Shown piece after piece: positions 62,676 to 64,000 of a DNA stretch of 64,000 bases (position 1 is its first letter; every line of letters starts with the position of its first letter). Source of the DNA: Spirosoma panaciterrae DSM 21099 (GTDB lineage: Bacteria > Bacteroidota > Bacteroidia > Cytophagales > Spirosomataceae); contig NZ_KB893182.1 in NCBI RefSeq assembly GCF_000374025.1, positions 62,001 to 126,000 of the forward strand. Direction: 5' to 3'. A program made the translations under genes and the position numbers. Under the pieces are notes generated by a model that ran no database searches, had not been told where the DNA came from, and saw only the letters and a program-made list of their open reading frames with translations.

Positions 62676-64000
62676 ATGCAAACTACCGGGCAACGCATTG
62701 GTCTCACCGCTTTTCTGATCGGATTTGCGCTTTTTATAGCCACCCTTCCCCTGAGCCGGTATGTATTGACAGACAAGGTCCTGAGCCAAACCATCAATAA
62801 GGAGCAGTTAGCGGCTGTCCGAATGGCTACGGCATCCATGCAGGGAAAGGTGTACGGGTCGTCGGTCGGATTTGTCGGGGATTTTCGGGCTGCCATTGCC
62901 CGGCTTAATGAAGGCTATAAGCAGCGTAATGAGACTAGTCGTTTTATTCATGATTATGCTTTTCCGGTAACGAAAGCCGCCAGCACTGGCTTTTTTTCGG
63001 ATAATAGCCAACTGTTTTTCTGGCTGATTCTATTGCTGTGTGTTGGCGGAGCCCTGCTTTATATTTTACCAGCTCAACGGGCGTTGCCCGGTATAAAAAA
63101 CAATGGCATCTATCAGGACCCGGCAACCAACCGGGGCTGGATTGGTGTCGTGGTGTGTGGTTTTCTGATTGGGTTCTACGTCCTGCTCTATTTTTTTCCA
63201 GAATACATGACCAATTGGGTGTTGCTGTTCGACCCACTGAGCCAATTACTGAACGGTGGGCCCGCCAGCCAGTGGTTCGTATATGGGACGCTGTACACGC
63301 TGGTGATTCTGGTAATGGGCGTGCGGATGATGGTTAAGTACCGACATAGCCGCTACCAACAACTGCGCACGCTTTCGGTTATGTTTTTCCAGGTGGTCTT
63401 TGCGTTTCTGATTCCTGAATTGCTCGCTTTTTTTCATCAGCCCGCGCAGGATTTGAAAAATATGTGGCCGCTGGATTATAGTTTTTATTTCGATTACCGA
63501 ATCGACGAAAAGATAAAGGCGGGTACGTTTGGCATCTTTCTGCTCGTCTGGGGAACGGCTCTCTGGATGCTGGGTGTGCCGATCCTGACGTATTTTTACG
63601 GCAAACGCTGGTACTGCTCGTGGGTATGTGGCTGCGGTGGTCTGGCCGAAACCCTGGGCGATCCGTACCGACAGCTATCCGATAAGCGGCTGGTTGTCTG
63701 GAAGCTGGAGCGTATTATGGTGCATTCGGTACTTGTATTTGCGGTTGTGATGACGGCATTGGTGCTATACACCTACTGGAGTGGGCAACCGTCACTATTC
63801 GGATTTCTGGATTCCTATGGTATCCGTTCGGTATACGGGTCTGCTATCGGGGCTATTTTTGCAGGGGTATTGGGCACTGGATTCTATCCCGTTTTCGGGA
63901 GCCGCGTCTGGTGCCGGTTTGGCTGTCCGCTGGCGGCTTACCTGGGGCTGGTTCAACGCTTTAAATCCCGATTCCGCATCACGACAAATGGCGGTCAATG
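62676..64000 (+). CDS. Polyferredoxin-like 4Fe-4S membrane protein (partial)
   Basis: Open from ATG 62676 to the right edge, at least 441 codons, cut by the window. Several membrane segments are seen (IGLTAFLIGFALFIATLPL, FFWLILLLCVGGALLYIL, WIGVVVCGFLIGFYVLLYFF). NapH/NosR-type cysteine motifs follow: WYCSWVCGCGG (W312-G322) and WCRFGCPLAAYLG (W412-G424). The 4Fe-4S ferredoxin domain expected next lies beyond the edge. It would move electrons between the quinone pool or FAD protein and a periplasmic or cytoplasmic partner. Last visible gene of the DUF547 operon. Confidence 0.88.
   Translation, partial: MQTTGQRIGLTAFLIGFALFIATLPLSRYVLTDKVLSQTINKEQLAAVRMATASMQGKVYGSSVGFVGDFRAAIARLNEGYKQRNETSRFIHDYAFPVTKAASTGFFSDNSQLFFWLILLLCVGGALLYILPAQRALPGIKNNGIYQDPATNRGWIGVVVCGFLIGFYVLLYFFPEYMTNWVLLFDPLSQLLNGGPASQWFVYGTLYTLVILVMGVRMMVKYRHSRYQQLRTLSVMFFQVVFAFLIPELLAFFHQPAQDLKNMWPLDYSFYFDYRIDEKIKAGTFGIFLLVWGTALWMLGVPILTYFYGKRWYCSWVCGCGGLAETLGDPYRQLSDKRLVVWKLERIMVHSVLVFAVVMTALVLYTYWSGQPSLFGFLDSYGIRSVYGSAIGAIFAGVLGTGFYPVFGSRVWCRFGCPLAAYLGLVQRFKSRFRITTNGGQ

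Overview
The window looks like a chromosomal segment from a Bacteroidota (Cytophagales) bacterium, most likely Spirosoma or a close relative. This rests on a SusC/SusD pair with a FecR/ECF-sigma switch, a promoter of the Bacteroidetes TAnnTTTG type before the tRNA, lipobox and Tat exports, and many tightly packed glycan-utilisation genes. The genus is an inference.

Region 1 (1-1648): the end of an upstream gene, a tRNA-Val(UAC) with its own promoter and terminator, then about 1.3 kb of decayed DNA holding a fossil of what looks like an IS3-type OrfA.

Region 2 (1649-27429, all on the minus strand): one large polysaccharide-utilisation locus. Transcription order is ECF sigma, FecR anti-sigma, SusC (with an STN signalling domain), SusD, acetylesterase, GH97, a PQQ/cytochrome c quinoprotein, GH78-like rhamnosidase, an amidohydrolase (lactonase-like), a Gfo/Idh/MocA oxidoreductase, an IlvD/Edd dehydratase, a beta-helix protein, ribokinase, a GRP-type sugar permease and a GH127-like enzyme. 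From the esterase onward the genes are 0-77 bp apart or share ATGA overlaps. Debranching enzymes sit together with a dehydrogenase-lactonase-dehydratase set, suggesting that a released sugar is oxidised by a non-phosphorylating route. An 18-bp hairpin separates susCD from the rest.

Region 3 (27542-30145): a small graveyard. Three overlapping genes are each broken: a GHKL-type ATPase truncated at its 5' end against an inverted-repeat element, a STAS-like gene with a frameshift, and a membrane/coiled-coil gene split in frame by an 862-bp IS5-family element with a 3-bp target duplication.

Region 4 (30198-39734): manganese catalase; a zinc alcohol dehydrogenase broken by one in-frame TGA; a small membrane protein; an AraC regulator with a two-subunit molybdenum hydroxylase (IorA/IorB type) and its terminator; and a second PQQ/cytochrome c quinoprotein.

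Region 5 (39948-49660, minus strand): a sugar-catabolism operon with an RbsABC-like ABC transporter, a DUF4432 epimerase-like protein, a ThuA protein, a very large SGNH-like/propeller/HEAT/cytochrome c protein and a xylose-isomerase-like TIM barrel.

Region 6 (49817-64000): an arsenosugar-type cluster. It has the radical SAM protein ArsS, the AhpD-like partner, both ArsS-associated glycosyltransferases (TIGR04282 and TIGR04283 types), a purine nucleoside phosphorylase, two SDR enzymes, three further envelope glycosyltransferases, an outer-membrane barrel, and a DUF547 - FAD oxidoreductase - polyferredoxin operon that runs off the right edge. No ArsM methyltransferase is visible in the window.
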